64,000 nucleotides of DNA from Mycolicibacterium nivoides (GTDB lineage: Bacteria > Actinomycetota > Actinomycetes > Mycobacteriales > Mycobacteriaceae), in the NCBI RefSeq assembly GCF_003855255.1, contig NZ_CP034072.1:5017208-5081207 (forward strand). The letters run 5' to 3'. Made by a program: the position numbers and the translations under genes. Shown here piece after piece: positions 1-8,945 of the stretch (the stretch's first letter is position 1; every line of letters starts with the position of its first letter). The notes beneath the pieces are model-generated. The model was not told the DNA's origin, made no database searches, and saw nothing but the letters and a program-made list of their open reading frames with translations.

Positions 1-93
1 TCGGCCCCGGCCACTCGCCGAGATGAACTTCGTCGCCGGATCGTTGCCGGACCGCCACCTATTCTCGACGGCACCGTAAATACCATCTAACGC

Positions 94-756
94 GTGATTG
101 GCCATCGAATGTCGGCCGCACTGATCACCGCTTTGACTGCCGTTGTGGTACCAATGACGGTGGCGCCCAGCATGATTGGCGCCGCGAAGGCCGCCACCTG
201 CCCACCGGCGGAGGTGGTGTTCGCCCGCGGCCGCATGGAGCCCCCAGGTCCCGGACAAGTCGGTGCCGCCTTCGTCAACGCACTGCGCACGCTGCGCGGA
301 CCGAATGTCGCCCTCTATTCGGTGAGGTACCCGGCCGACACCCAGGCTGACGTGGCCGCCAACGACATGAGCCGCCACGTGCAGTGGATGACCCGCAACT
401 GTCCGAACACCCGGCTCATCCTGGGCGGATACTCGCTCGGCGCCGTCGCGACCGATCTCATTCTGGCGATGCCGATCTCGGCGTTCACCTTCAACAGTCC
501 GCTTCCCAAGGGCACGGACCGGCACGTCGCGGCGGTGGCACTGTTCGGCAACGGCGCCAACTGGGCCGCACCGATCACGCTGTTGAACCCGGCCTATCAG
601 AACCGCACCATCGACTTGTGCCACTCCGATGATCCGATCTGCAATCCGAGCAGCCCGTACAAGTGGCGGGCCGGCTGGCAGGATCACCTGGCGCCCGGCT
701 ACATCCGGTCAGGCATGGTGGCCCAGGCGGCCAGGTTCGTCTCCGCCCGCCTCTGA
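94..756 (+). CDS. Secreted cutinase family serine esterase
   Basis: A cutinase-family lipid esterase, probably exported and acting on lipids or esters outside the cell. The N-terminus has a hydrophobic segment ending near AKA-AT, consistent with a Sec signal peptide cut around residue 33. The nucleophile motif GGYSLG places Ser114, the Asp lies in the DDPIC motif (about Asp180), and the His is in DHLAPGY (His198). Four cysteines after the signal could form the usual two disulfides. Length (220 aa) fits mycobacterial cutinases such as the Cut/Cfp21 group. The start used is GTG; an ATG five codons later is equally possible. It lies beyond truA as cutinase genes do in other mycobacteria. The natural substrate cannot be read from sequence. 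Confidence 0.9.
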   Translation: MIGHRMSAALITALTAVVVPMTVAPSMIGAAKAATCPPAEVVFARGRMEPPGPGQVGAAFVNALRTLRGPNVALYSVRYPADTQADVAANDMSRHVQWMTRNCPNTRLILGGYSLGAVATDLILAMPISAFTFNSPLPKGTDRHVAAVALFGNGANWAAPITLLNPAYQNRTIDLCHSDDPICNPSSPYKWRAGWQDHLAPGYIRSGMVAQAARFVSARL

Positions 757-819
757 GGGCTGTGGATAACATTCGTCCGGGGCAGGTCGATTGTCGGTAG
801 ACCCACCGATGCTGGCCCC

Positions 820-1704
820 GTGGACGAACAACTCCCGGACTCTTCTCCCGGCAGTCGGCCCGGGCCCTTCCTGGGCAGCGACGCAATAGAAGCCGGACTA
901 CTCACCGCCCACGATCTGCGTACGAGGTATCGCGCCGTCTACCGCAATGTGTATCTCGCCGATGACGTCGCCCTCACACCGGGATTGCGAGCCCGGGCCA
1001 CATGGCTGTTCGCCGGTCCCGACGCTGTTCTGTGCGGCATTTCGGCGGCCGCGGTGCACGGCGTCAACTGGTTGGACGTCAACGCGCCGGCCGAGGTCGT
1101 ACGGGGCAATCGACGCGCGCCGGCCGGGATCCAGGTGCGCTCGTATGCCCTTGCCCCTGAAGATATTTGTGACGTGGACGGGATGCGGGTCACCACCGTG
1201 GCGCGGACGGTGTTCGATCTGGGCCGGTTGCTGCCGTGCGCAGATGCCGTCCCGGTGTTGGATGCGTTGATGAACCAGTCCGGAATCGACCGAGAGACGG
1301 TGTGGTCGTTGGCCGATGCGATTCCGGGGATTCGAGGTATCGACCGTCTGCGGATGTCGCTGGCGCGGGCCAATGGCGGCGCCGAGTCGCCGCTTGAGTC
1401 GCGAACTCGGCTACTGCTACGCCACACGGGGATACCGGGGCTCCAAACTCAGATCCCGTTCTATGACCAGTGGGGTTTGGGGTGGAACCGGGCGGCGATG
1501 GGTTGGCCTAGATGGAAGTTGGCCGTCGAGTGCGATGAGGAGAAGGACTCAGCCGGGTGCCGAGCGTGGGTGCACTCGCACACGGCCGAACTCGAATCGT
1601 ACGGCTGGACCGTGGTCTGGGTGACCGAGTCGATGCTCTCAGGCCAGAACGACATCGTCGAGCGGGTGCGGCGAAAGCTGTTGGCAGCCGCACGGCGTGG
1701 GTAG
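820..1704 (+). CDS. AbiEi-like / DUF559-type protein (orphan)
   Basis: A 294-aa protein of a type common in mycobacteria. Residues 15-180 resemble the AbiEi-type antitoxin fold: a short N-terminal winged-helix-like part (the region around LRTRYRAVYRNVYLADD), then a core with ISAAAVHGV and RVTTVARTVFDLGR. The C-terminal 110 residues, starting near GGAESPLESRTR and containing LAVECDEE, look like the Vsr/DUF559 restriction-endonuclease-like fold, but a complete catalytic PD-(D/E)xK set is not evident. No AbiEii nucleotidyltransferase toxin is adjacent, so a type IV toxin-antitoxin role is unsupported here. The GTG start follows the cutinase stop by 63 bases. It is convergent with truA. Function unknown. 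Confidence 0.7.
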   Translation: MDEQLPDSSPGSRPGPFLGSDAIEAGLLTAHDLRTRYRAVYRNVYLADDVALTPGLRARATWLFAGPDAVLCGISAAAVHGVNWLDVNAPAEVVRGNRRAPAGIQVRSYALAPEDICDVDGMRVTTVARTVFDLGRLLPCADAVPVLDALMNQSGIDRETVWSLADAIPGIRGIDRLRMSLARANGGAESPLESRTRLLLRHTGIPGLQTQIPFYDQWGLGWNRAAMGWPRWKLAVECDEEKDSAGCRAWVHSHTAELESYGWTVVWVTESMLSGQNDIVERVRRKLLAAARRG

Positions 1705-1876
1705 AACACCCACCCAAGCCCTCGACCAGCTACTGTCCAACCCGTCCAACCCAGCTGTTGCGTTAGACCCCTGAACCCAAGGGCCAAAAAACCGCAGCAA
1801 CATACACATTCGTTGCAGAGCCTGAATCGGGAAGTACGAACCCGGACGTCCGAGCACCGAAGTGCAGGCCAGACGC

Positions 1877-2746
1877 TCAGTCAGCGGTCCGCACGTCACG
1901 GGTGATCAAGTTGCGGGCCTCGAGCTCATCGTCGGCCGGGTAGTCGACCTGCACGAGTGTGAGCCCGCGGGCAGGAGCAGCGGCGAAATCACTCGATCTG
2001 CTCGCCTCGCCCAGCAGCCCGGCGGTCCACTCAGGTGACCGCCGACCCTCCCCCACCGCCAGCATCGCGCCGACCAGCGAGCGAACCATGTTCCAGCAGA
2101 AGGCATCCGCGGTGACGTACGCCGTTACGTAGAAGCCGTCGCGCACCCACTCCAGCCGCTGCAGATCTCGGATCGTGGTGGCCCCGGGACGGCGGCGACA
2201 GAACGCCGCGAAATCGTTGAGCCCCAACAGTTCCCGTGAAGCGGCAGCCATCGCGTCGAGGTCCAGAGGTTTCGACCACGGTGTGATGAACCGCGCTTCG
2301 GCCGGCTCGACCCCGTAGGGGGCGAGGCTCAGTCGGTAGGTGTAGTGCCGGCGCAGTGCCGAGAACCTGGCGTCGAAACCCGCAGGTGCCCGGACGATGT
2401 CGCGGATCCGGACGTCGGTCGGCAGTAGCCGCGCCAATCGTCGTACCAGCGGGGTGAACTCGGTATCGGCCGGGCGGATGGTCCGCGGGTACGCGTGCGG
2501 GAGTGCGTCGGTGGGGATGTCGACGTGAGCGACCTGGCCGGTGGCATGTACCCCGGTGTCGGTTCGGCCCGCGGTGCGCGTCACCACCGGCCTCCGGAAC
2601 ACCGTCGAGAGCGCGTCGTCGATCACGCCGGCGACGGTGCGTTGACCGGCCTGCGTCGCCCAGCCCGCGAAATCGGTGCCGTCGTAGGCGATGTCCAGGC
2701 GCAAACGAACATGCCCGCCACCGATTCCGGTGGCGGGCATGTTCAT
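1877..2746 (-). CDS. truA: tRNA pseudouridine(38-40) synthase TruA
   Basis: Converts uridines 38-40 of the tRNA anticodon stem to pseudouridine. The core begins with [16 protein letters not shown], and the catalytic aspartate lies in [16 protein letters not shown]; later conserved blocks include [12 protein letters not shown] and [14 protein letters not shown]. It is the last gene of the infA-to-truA operon, 7 bases after the rplQ stop. The reading frame is open much further upstream through rplQ, but family similarity starts only at about residue 12 of this call. Two ATG codons compete (2746 and 2740); the second forms the foot of a 13-bp hairpin. Length is about 289 aa, close to other mycobacterial TruA proteins. 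Confidence 0.93.
   Translation of the reverse strand: MNMPATGIGGGHVRLRLDIAYDGTDFAGWATQAGQRTVAGVIDDALSTVFRRPVVTRTAGRTDTGVHATGQVAHVDIPTDALPHAYPRTIRPADTEFTPLVRRLARLLPTDVRIRDIVRAPAGFDARFSALRRHYTYRLSLAPYGVEPAEARFITPWSKPLDLDAMAAASRELLGLNDFAAFCRRRPGATTIRDLQRLEWVRDGFYVTAYVTADAFCWNMVRSLVGAMLAVGEGRRSPEWTAGLLGEASRSSDFAAAPARGLTLVQVDYPADDELEARNLITRDVRTAD
2711..2740 (-). terminator. 13-bp perfect hairpin at rplQ/truA junction
   Basis: A perfect inverted repeat (arms 2711-2723 and 2728-2740, loop of four bases) sits just after rplQ. No U-tract follows on either strand. It could be a mycobacterial hairpin terminator or attenuator limiting truA expression. It contains the ATG at 2740, so folding in mRNA would bury that start codon and leave the ATG at 2746 directly at the stem base. 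Confidence 0.55.
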
Positions 2747-2753
2747 GTTGTCG

Positions 2754-3299
2754 CTACGACTTGGCAGCGTCATCCTCGGCCGCAGCCTCAGCCGTCTGGG
2801 CGTCGGCGATGGCCTCGTCCTCAGCCTCGACCTCGGCAACCGGGGTCTCCTCGGCCTCTTCAGCCTTGGGAGCCTCAGCCTCGGCGGCCTTGGCCTGCGC
2901 GGCGGCGGCACGACGAGCGCGGTCAGCCTCGGAGGTCACCGTCTTCTCCCGCACCAGCTCGATGACCGCCATGGGGGCGTTGTCGCCCTTACGGTTCTCG
3001 ACCTTGATGATGCGGGTGTAGCCACCCTCGCGATCGGCGAAGAAGGGACCGATCTCGGCGAACAGGGCGTGCACGACGTCCTTGTCACGGATCTTCTTCA
3101 GCACCTCGCGCCGGTTGTGCAGCTCACCCTTCTTGGCGTGGGTGATCAGCTTCTCGGCGTACGGACGCAACGCCCGGGCCTTCGGCTCGGTCGTCTTGAT
3201 GCGACCGTGCTCGAACAGCGACGTGGCCAGGTTGGCCAGGATCGCCTTCTGGTGTGAGGACGACCCGCCGAGGCGGGCACCCTTTGTGGGCTTGGGCAT
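2754..3299 (-). CDS. rplQ: 50S ribosomal protein L17
   Basis: Large-subunit protein. It starts [21 protein letters not shown], the classic bacterial L17 N-terminus, and keeps the conserved [16 protein letters not shown] block. After the roughly 120-residue core there is an Ala/Glu-rich acidic tail of about 60 residues (repeated A-E-A-E-A, EEAEE, ending AAKS), typical of mycobacterial L17 and absent from E. coli L17. Length 181 aa. It lies 58 bases after rpoA in the same operon. Confidence 0.97.
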   Translation of the reverse strand: MPKPTKGARLGGSSSHQKAILANLATSLFEHGRIKTTEPKARALRPYAEKLITHAKKGELHNRREVLKKIRDKDVVHALFAEIGPFFADREGGYTRIIKVENRKGDNAPMAVIELVREKTVTSEADRARRAAAAQAKAAEAEAPKAEEAEETPVAEVEAEDEAIADAQTAEAAAEDDAAKS

Positions 3300-3357
3300 T
3301 GCGACTATCTCCTAAATGGGGCCGGTCCCCGTATCAGGTAGGACCGGGACGGATTCT

Positions 3358-4458
<1,101 letters not shown>

Positions 4459-4484
4459 TTACCGGCCGGGTGGCCGGTAAGTCA

Positions 4485-5090
4485 TTACTTCGAGTAGAAC
4501 TCGACGATGAGCTGTTCGGCGAGCGGCACCTGGATCTGCGCACGCTCGGGCAGCTGGTGCACCAGGATCCGCTGACGCTCGCCGACGACCTGCAGCCACG
4601 ACGGGATCGGACGCTCACCCGCGGTCTGCCGAGAAACCTCGAACGGCAGGGTGTTGAGCGACTTCTCCTTGACGTCGATGATGTCGTACTGCGACACCCG
4701 GAAGCTCGGGATGTTCACCTTGACACCGTTGACGGTGAAGTGGCCGTGGCTGACCAGCTGACGGGCCATCCGGCGGGTGCGCGCCAAGCCGGCGCGGTAC
4801 ACCACGTTGTCCAGGCGGCTCTCCAGGATCTGGAGCAGGTTCTCACCCGTCTTGCCCGCCTTGCGGTTGGCCTCTTCGTAGTACTTGCGGAACTGCTTCT
4901 CCAGCACGCCGTAGGTGAAGCGAGCCTTCTGCTTCTCCTGCAGCTGAGTGCGGTATTCGCTCTCCTTGATCCGCGCGCGGCCGTGCTGGCCGGGCGGGTA
5001 GGGGCGCTTCTCGAACGACTGATCTCCGCCGACCAGGTCGACGCCGAGACGGCGCGACTTGCGGGTGGCGGGTCCGGTATAACGAGCCAT
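4485..5090 (-). CDS. rpsD: 30S ribosomal protein S4
   Basis: Primary 16S rRNA-binding protein that nucleates 30S assembly. 201 aa starting MARYTGPATRKSRRLG. It contains the S4 RNA-binding domain around LESRLDNVVYRAGLARTRR and RQLVSHGHFTVNG. The N-terminal cysteine quartet of zinc-binding S4 forms is absent, so this is the zinc-independent type. It lies 14 bases downstream of rpsK and 74 bases upstream of rpoA in the operon. Confidence 0.98.
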   Translation of the reverse strand: MARYTGPATRKSRRLGVDLVGGDQSFEKRPYPPGQHGRARIKESEYRTQLQEKQKARFTYGVLEKQFRKYYEEANRKAGKTGENLLQILESRLDNVVYRAGLARTRRMARQLVSHGHFTVNGVKVNIPSFRVSQYDIIDVKEKSLNTLPFEVSRQTAGERPIPSWLQVVGERQRILVHQLPERAQIQVPLAEQLIVEFYSK

Positions 5091-5104
5091 TGTTCAGATC
5101 CTCC

Positions 5105-5518
5105 CTAGACCCGGCGCCGCTTGGGCGGACGGCAGCCGTTGTGCGGCTGCGGAGTGACGTCGGAAATCGCGCCCACCTCGAGGCCTGCGGCCTGCAGCGA
5201 GCGGATGGCGGTCTCGCGGCCCGAACCCGGACCCTTGACGAACACGTCGACCTTCTTCACGCCGTGCTCCTGCGCCTTGCGGGCGGCATTCTCGGCGGCC
5301 AGCTGTGCGGCGAACGGGGTCGACTTACGCGAACCCTTGAAGCCGACGTGACCCGACGACGCCCAGGCGATGACGTTGCCCTGAGGATCGGTGATGGAGA
5401 CGATCGTGTTGTTGAACGTGCTCTTGATGTGCGCGGCGCCGTGCGGAACGTTCTTCTTTTCCCGGCGACGGGTGGTCTTACCGCGCTTGGCGCCCGCGGC
5501 CTTCTTCGGTGGTGCCAT
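5105..5518 (-). CDS. rpsK: 30S ribosomal protein S11
   Basis: Small-subunit platform protein, 137 aa. Diagnostic segments are [40 protein letters not shown] and the C-terminal [18 protein letters not shown]. The N-terminus is basic ([14 protein letters not shown]). It lies five bases after the rpsM stop. Confidence 0.98.
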   Translation of the reverse strand: MAPPKKAAGAKRGKTTRRREKKNVPHGAAHIKSTFNNTIVSITDPQGNVIAWASSGHVGFKGSRKSTPFAAQLAAENAARKAQEHGVKKVDVFVKGPGSGRETAIRSLQAAGLEVGAISDVTPQPHNGCRPPKRRRV

Positions 5519-5523
5519 CGGGG

Positions 5524-5898
5524 TTACCTAGCCTTCTTCTTGCCGGCGATGGTGCGCTTGGGGCCCTTGCGGGTACGCGCGTTGGTCTTGGTCCGCTGGC
5601 CACGCACCGGCAGGCCACGGCGGTGCCGCAGGCCCTGGTAGCAGCCGATCTCGATCTTGCGGCGAATGTCGGCCTGCACCTCGCGGCGCAGGTCACCCTC
5701 AACCTTGAGGTTGCCTTCGATGTAGTCGCGCAGAACGGTCACCTGATCGTCGGTCAGGTCCTTCGTGCGCATGTTCTTGTCAATGCCCGTCGCGGCGAGG
5801 ATCTCGTTCGAACGGGTACGGCCGATGCCGAAAATGTAAGTCAGCGCGATCTCCATGCGCTTGTCGCGCGGAAGATCGACGCCCACGAGGCGTGCCAT
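5524..5898 (-). CDS. rpsM: 30S ribosomal protein S13
   Basis: Head protein of the 30S subunit that contacts tRNA and L5. The true start is [20 protein letters not shown], giving 124 aa as in other mycobacteria; the frame stays open 17 codons upstream, but that part has no family similarity. The helix-two-turn-helix region ([19 protein letters not shown]) and the basic tail ending in GKKKAR are present. A 196-base gap separates it from rpmJ. Confidence 0.97.
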   Translation of the reverse strand: MARLVGVDLPRDKRMEIALTYIFGIGRTRSNEILAATGIDKNMRTKDLTDDQVTVLRDYIEGNLKVEGDLRREVQADIRRKIEIGCYQGLRHRRGLPVRGQRTKTNARTRKGPKRTIAGKKKAR

Positions 5899-6094
5899 GT
5901 GGCGGTGTTCCTTCTTCTCTGCGGAGGTCTGGTCCCAGCCCGTTCCCATCAGCCCCTAAGGACTCTCCGGGGTCCGGCCTCCGTACCGGACGTGGATGCT
6001 CGCACGAGGCTTGCATCGCAGATGAGCGGCGTATCGCTCAGTGGTGCTGGGAGTTCATCATTCAGTTGTCGTGCGCCGTCCGTGTGTGGACGGT

Positions 6095-6208
6095 TTAGCC
6101 CTGGCGCTGCTTGTGGCGCGGATCGCTGCAGATCACCATGACCCGCCCATGCCGGCGGATCACCCTGCACTTATCGCAGATGGGCTTGACGCTCGGGTTC
6201 ACCTTCAC
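6095..6208 (-). CDS. rpmJ: 50S ribosomal protein L36 (zinc type)
   Basis: A 37-aa gene recognised by translation: [19 protein letters not shown], then [11 protein letters not shown] at the C-terminus. The zinc ligands C-x2-C and C-x4-H are all present, so this is the C+ (zinc-binding) form of L36. It starts at GTG with an AAGGA Shine-Dalgarno upstream. It lies between infA and rpsM, the standard order. Confidence 0.95.
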
Positions 6209-6293
6209 GGCTTTTCGATCCTTCTGGCTCTGTTGGTGGCGTGCACATGCGCACGTCACCGTTCTCGTCGTTACTGGTCGGGCTTCTATCGGG

Positions 6294-6515
6294 TCACTTG
6301 TACCGGTACACGATGCGGCCCCGGGACAGGTCGTAGGGAGAGAGCTCCACCACTACCCGGTCCTCGGGCAGGATGCGGATGTAGTGCTGCCGCATCTTGC
6401 CGCTGATGTGGGCCAGGACCTTGTGTCCGTTCTCCAGCTCAATGCGGAACATCGCATTGGGCAGAGGTTCGACCACGCGACCCTCGACCTCGATGGCACC
6501 GTCTTTCTTGGCCAT
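6294..6515 (-). CDS. infA: Translation initiation factor IF-1
   Basis: 73-aa OB-fold factor that occupies the ribosomal A site during initiation. The sequence [20 protein letters not shown] through [19 protein letters not shown] to [11 protein letters not shown] is nearly invariant in bacteria. The frame is open upstream, but family similarity begins exactly at this ATG, which has a purine-rich Shine-Dalgarno. First gene of the infA-rpmJ-rpsM-rpsK-rpsD-rpoA-rplQ-truA operon. Confidence 0.98.
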
Positions 6516-6691
6516 ACTCTTCGGCGATCCTTGCTTTCGTTTCGTAGCTTCATCAGTCGCAATGCAGCCCGTCGTGATGCTGCCGGCGACCAACTTCGAA
6601 ACGTGAGCCGGATCCAGACGAAATTGCAGAAATTCAGCAGTTCCAAGACGGGGCACGCAAAAAGTCGGCACGATAGCCGCACCGTTGGTCC

Positions 6692-6719
6692 ACAATACCC
6701 GCTCGACGGCCTGCGCCAA
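6692..6719 (-). promoter_or_regulatory. Candidate promoter of the infA operon
   Basis: On the minus strand a TTGGCG -35-like hexamer (6719-6714) and a TATTGT -10-like hexamer (6697-6692) are separated by 16 bases. This would give a leader of about 170 bases before infA. The same -35 hexamer precedes rplN. The rest of the 328-base intergenic region (6516-6843) shows no gene on either strand; it also holds the unassigned promoter of the nfeD-flotillin genes. Confidence 0.4.
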
Positions 6720-6846
6720 AATCACGGCTGAACAGCTCCGGCCACCCGATACCTCCACCGAAATTTGGTGCGCGGCGAAGCCCCGGATCAAGCGAGAATG
6801 GTACGGACTGACCCCGCGCCCGGCGAACGGAGACCACGAGCACGTG

Positions 6847-7341
6847 ATGGCTGTTTACCTGGCCGCGTTCGTCGTCGGCGGCGTCGCTGTACTGGCCGCC
6901 CTCCTCCTCGCCGATGTCGGCCACGGGGACGGGATGCCTTTCCTCAGCCTGACCGGCTTGTCGGTCGCCCTGCTCGGCGCCGGGACCGGGGGCATGATCG
7001 GCACCTGGCTGGGGCTGGGCACCGTCTGGACCCCGGCGCTGGCGGCGGCCTGCGCCGTCGTCCTGGTGGTCGCCCTCAACGGACTGCTGCTGCCCTACAT
7101 GCGCCGCCAGCAGTCCAACTCGCACCGGGGCCGGTCCTCCTATGTGGGCCTGCTCGGCACGGTCACCCTCGAGGTTCCGCCGGGCGGCTGGGGTGAGGTC
7201 TCCTTCGTCGACGCCGACGGCAACCGCGTGTTCTCCCGCGCCAAGAGCGACGAGACGGCCGCGCTACCCAAGGCCACCCGCGTCTACATCGCCGACATCG
7301 ACCCCGACTTCGTTCACGTCGTCGCTGTTCCAGAAACCTGA
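6847..7341 (+). CDS. NfeD-like membrane protein
   Basis: A 164-aa membrane protein with three hydrophobic segments in its first 85 residues ([20 protein letters not shown]; a Gly/Leu-rich second; [18 protein letters not shown]), followed by a soluble beta-rich domain from about residue 95 ([20 protein letters not shown] ... [16 protein letters not shown]) that looks like the NfeD OB-fold. NfeD proteins are partners of flotillins, and a flotillin gene follows 38 bases downstream. The start is ATG 6847; GTG at 6844 is adjacent and possible. Role inferred from pairing: helper of a flotillin membrane scaffold. Confidence 0.75.
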
Positions 7342-7379
7342 GTCGTACCCGAGCACCAAACCTTCAGAAAGGCACAACC

Positions 7380-8909
7380 GTGTCCCTGCTGCTCATCGTC
7401 GTCCTGGCCGCCATCGCCGCCGTCCTGATCCTGGTGGTCATACCGCTGGTCTACGTCAAGAACTACATCAAGGTGCCGCCCAACGAGGTGGCCGTGTTCA
7501 CCGGGCGCGGCACGCCCAAGGTGGTGCGCGGCGGCGCCCGGTTCCGGATGCCCGGCATCGAGCGGGTCGACATCATGAGCCTGGAGCCGTTCAACGTCAG
7601 CATCAACCTGCAGAACGCGCTGTCCAACAACGGTGTGCCGGTCAACGTCGAGGCGGTCGGGCTGGTCCGCATCGGCTCGGCCGACGAGGCCGTGCAGACC
7701 GCGGTCCAACGCTTCCTGACCTCCGACCTCAATGAGCTGCAGCGCCAGATCAACGAGATCCTGGCCGGCAGCCTGCGCGGCATCACCGCGACCATGACCG
7801 TCGAGGATCTCAACTCCAACCGCGACAGCCTGGCCCGCAGCGTGGTCGAGGAGGCCGGCGGCGACCTGGCCCGCATCGGCATGGAGGTCGACGTCCTCAA
7901 GATCGCCGGTATCTCCGATGCCAACGACTACCTGAAGTCGCTCGGCCAGCGCCGCATCGCCGAGGTCAAGCGGGACGCCACGGTCGGCACCGCCGAGGCC
8001 GAGCGCGACGCCCAGATCCAGTCGGCCAAGGCCCGCCAGGAGGGTTCCATCGCCCAGGCCGAGGCCGATACCGCCATCGCCACCGCGAACCAGAAGCGCG
8101 ACGTCGAGCTGGCCCGCTTGCGCGCGCAGACCGAGGCCGAGAACGCCCAGGCCGACCAGGCCGGGCCGCTGGCCAACGCCCGCGCGCAGAAGGACGTCGG
8201 CATCGCCACCGAGCAGGCCGAGGCGGCCCGGGTGCAGGCCCGCATCGAGGTGGAGCAGCGTCGTGCCGAGCAGGCACAGGCCGCTCTGCAGGCCGACGTG
8301 ATCGCGCCCGCCGAGGCGAGACGCCAGGCGGACATCGCGATGGCCGAAGGTCAGCGCCAGTCCACGATCCTGGCTGCCGAGGCCGCCGCCGAGGCCGAGC
8401 GGCGCAAGGGCCAGGCCGAGGCGGATGCCCGCAAGGCCGCCGCCGACGCGCTCCGGGTCGAGAAGCAGGCCGAGGCGGACAGCCTGCAGGCCAAGCTGGT
8501 CGCCGAGGCCGCCGGTAAGAAGGAACTGGCCGACGCGCTGCGCGTCGAACAGCAGGCCGAGGCCGCCGGTATCGAGGCCAAACTACTGGCCGAGGCCAAC
8601 GGTAAGAAGGAGATCGCCGCCGCGCTCAACGGCTACACAGCCGACGCCGCGCGCCTGCTGATGCTGCCCGACGTGCTGGCCTCTGTGGTCAAGGCGACCG
8701 AAGCGGCCGCCTCTCCCCTGGCCGAGATCGAGCGGCTGTCGATCATCGGTGGCTCACGCGACACCCAGGACGCGGTCGGCGGCCTGCTCGGTATCAGCCC
8801 GCTGGCGGTGGCCAACATCCTGGAGTCGCTCAAGGCCTCGGGCATCGACGTGGCGGCCATGCTCCAGGGGTCCAACGCGAACAACGGGAGCAGCTCGCAC
8901 CCGAGCTGA
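7380..8909 (+). CDS. Flotillin-like SPFH/band 7 protein
   Basis: A 509-aa flotillin. A single N-terminal membrane helix (LLLIVVLAAIAAVLILVVIPLV) leads into an SPFH domain at about residues 30-200 (VPPNEVAVFTGRGTPKVVRGGARFR ... GMEVDVLKIAGISD). Residues 200-420 form a long Ala/Glu/Gln coiled coil with repeated AEAE and ADA segments, as flotillins have, and the C-terminus is Ser/Asn-rich. Start is GTG. Bacterial flotillins organise membrane microdomains and fluidity. It is co-directional with the nfeD-like gene and followed 36 bases later by the redox two-component genes. Confidence 0.88.
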   Translation: MSLLLIVVLAAIAAVLILVVIPLVYVKNYIKVPPNEVAVFTGRGTPKVVRGGARFRMPGIERVDIMSLEPFNVSINLQNALSNNGVPVNVEAVGLVRIGSADEAVQTAVQRFLTSDLNELQRQINEILAGSLRGITATMTVEDLNSNRDSLARSVVEEAGGDLARIGMEVDVLKIAGISDANDYLKSLGQRRIAEVKRDATVGTAEAERDAQIQSAKARQEGSIAQAEADTAIATANQKRDVELARLRAQTEAENAQADQAGPLANARAQKDVGIATEQAEAARVQARIEVEQRRAEQAQAALQADVIAPAEARRQADIAMAEGQRQSTILAAEAAAEAERRKGQAEADARKAAADALRVEKQAEADSLQAKLVAEAAGKKELADALRVEQQAEAAGIEAKLLAEANGKKEIAAALNGYTADAARLLMLPDVLASVVKATEAAASPLAEIERLSIIGGSRDTQDAVGGLLGISPLAVANILESLKASGIDVAAMLQGSNANNGSSSHPS

Positions 8910-8945
8910 GAAAACTGCTGGCGGCGGGGCGCATAATTGGTAGCG

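Noticed and set aside
1-93. Possible C-terminal end of an upstream gene
   Set aside because: Two frames end in TAA within these bases, but neither gives a recognisable C-terminus and the fragment is too short to judge.
6023-6040. Six-base inverted repeat in the rpmJ-rpsM gap as a ribosomal autoregulatory site
   Set aside because: Arms are short (TGAGCG/CGCTCA) and expected by chance in GC-rich sequence; no known regulator motif.
8200-8640. Repetitive Ala/Glu-coding DNA in flotillin as a satellite repeat
   Set aside because: The periodicity is explained by the coiled-coil heptads of the protein.
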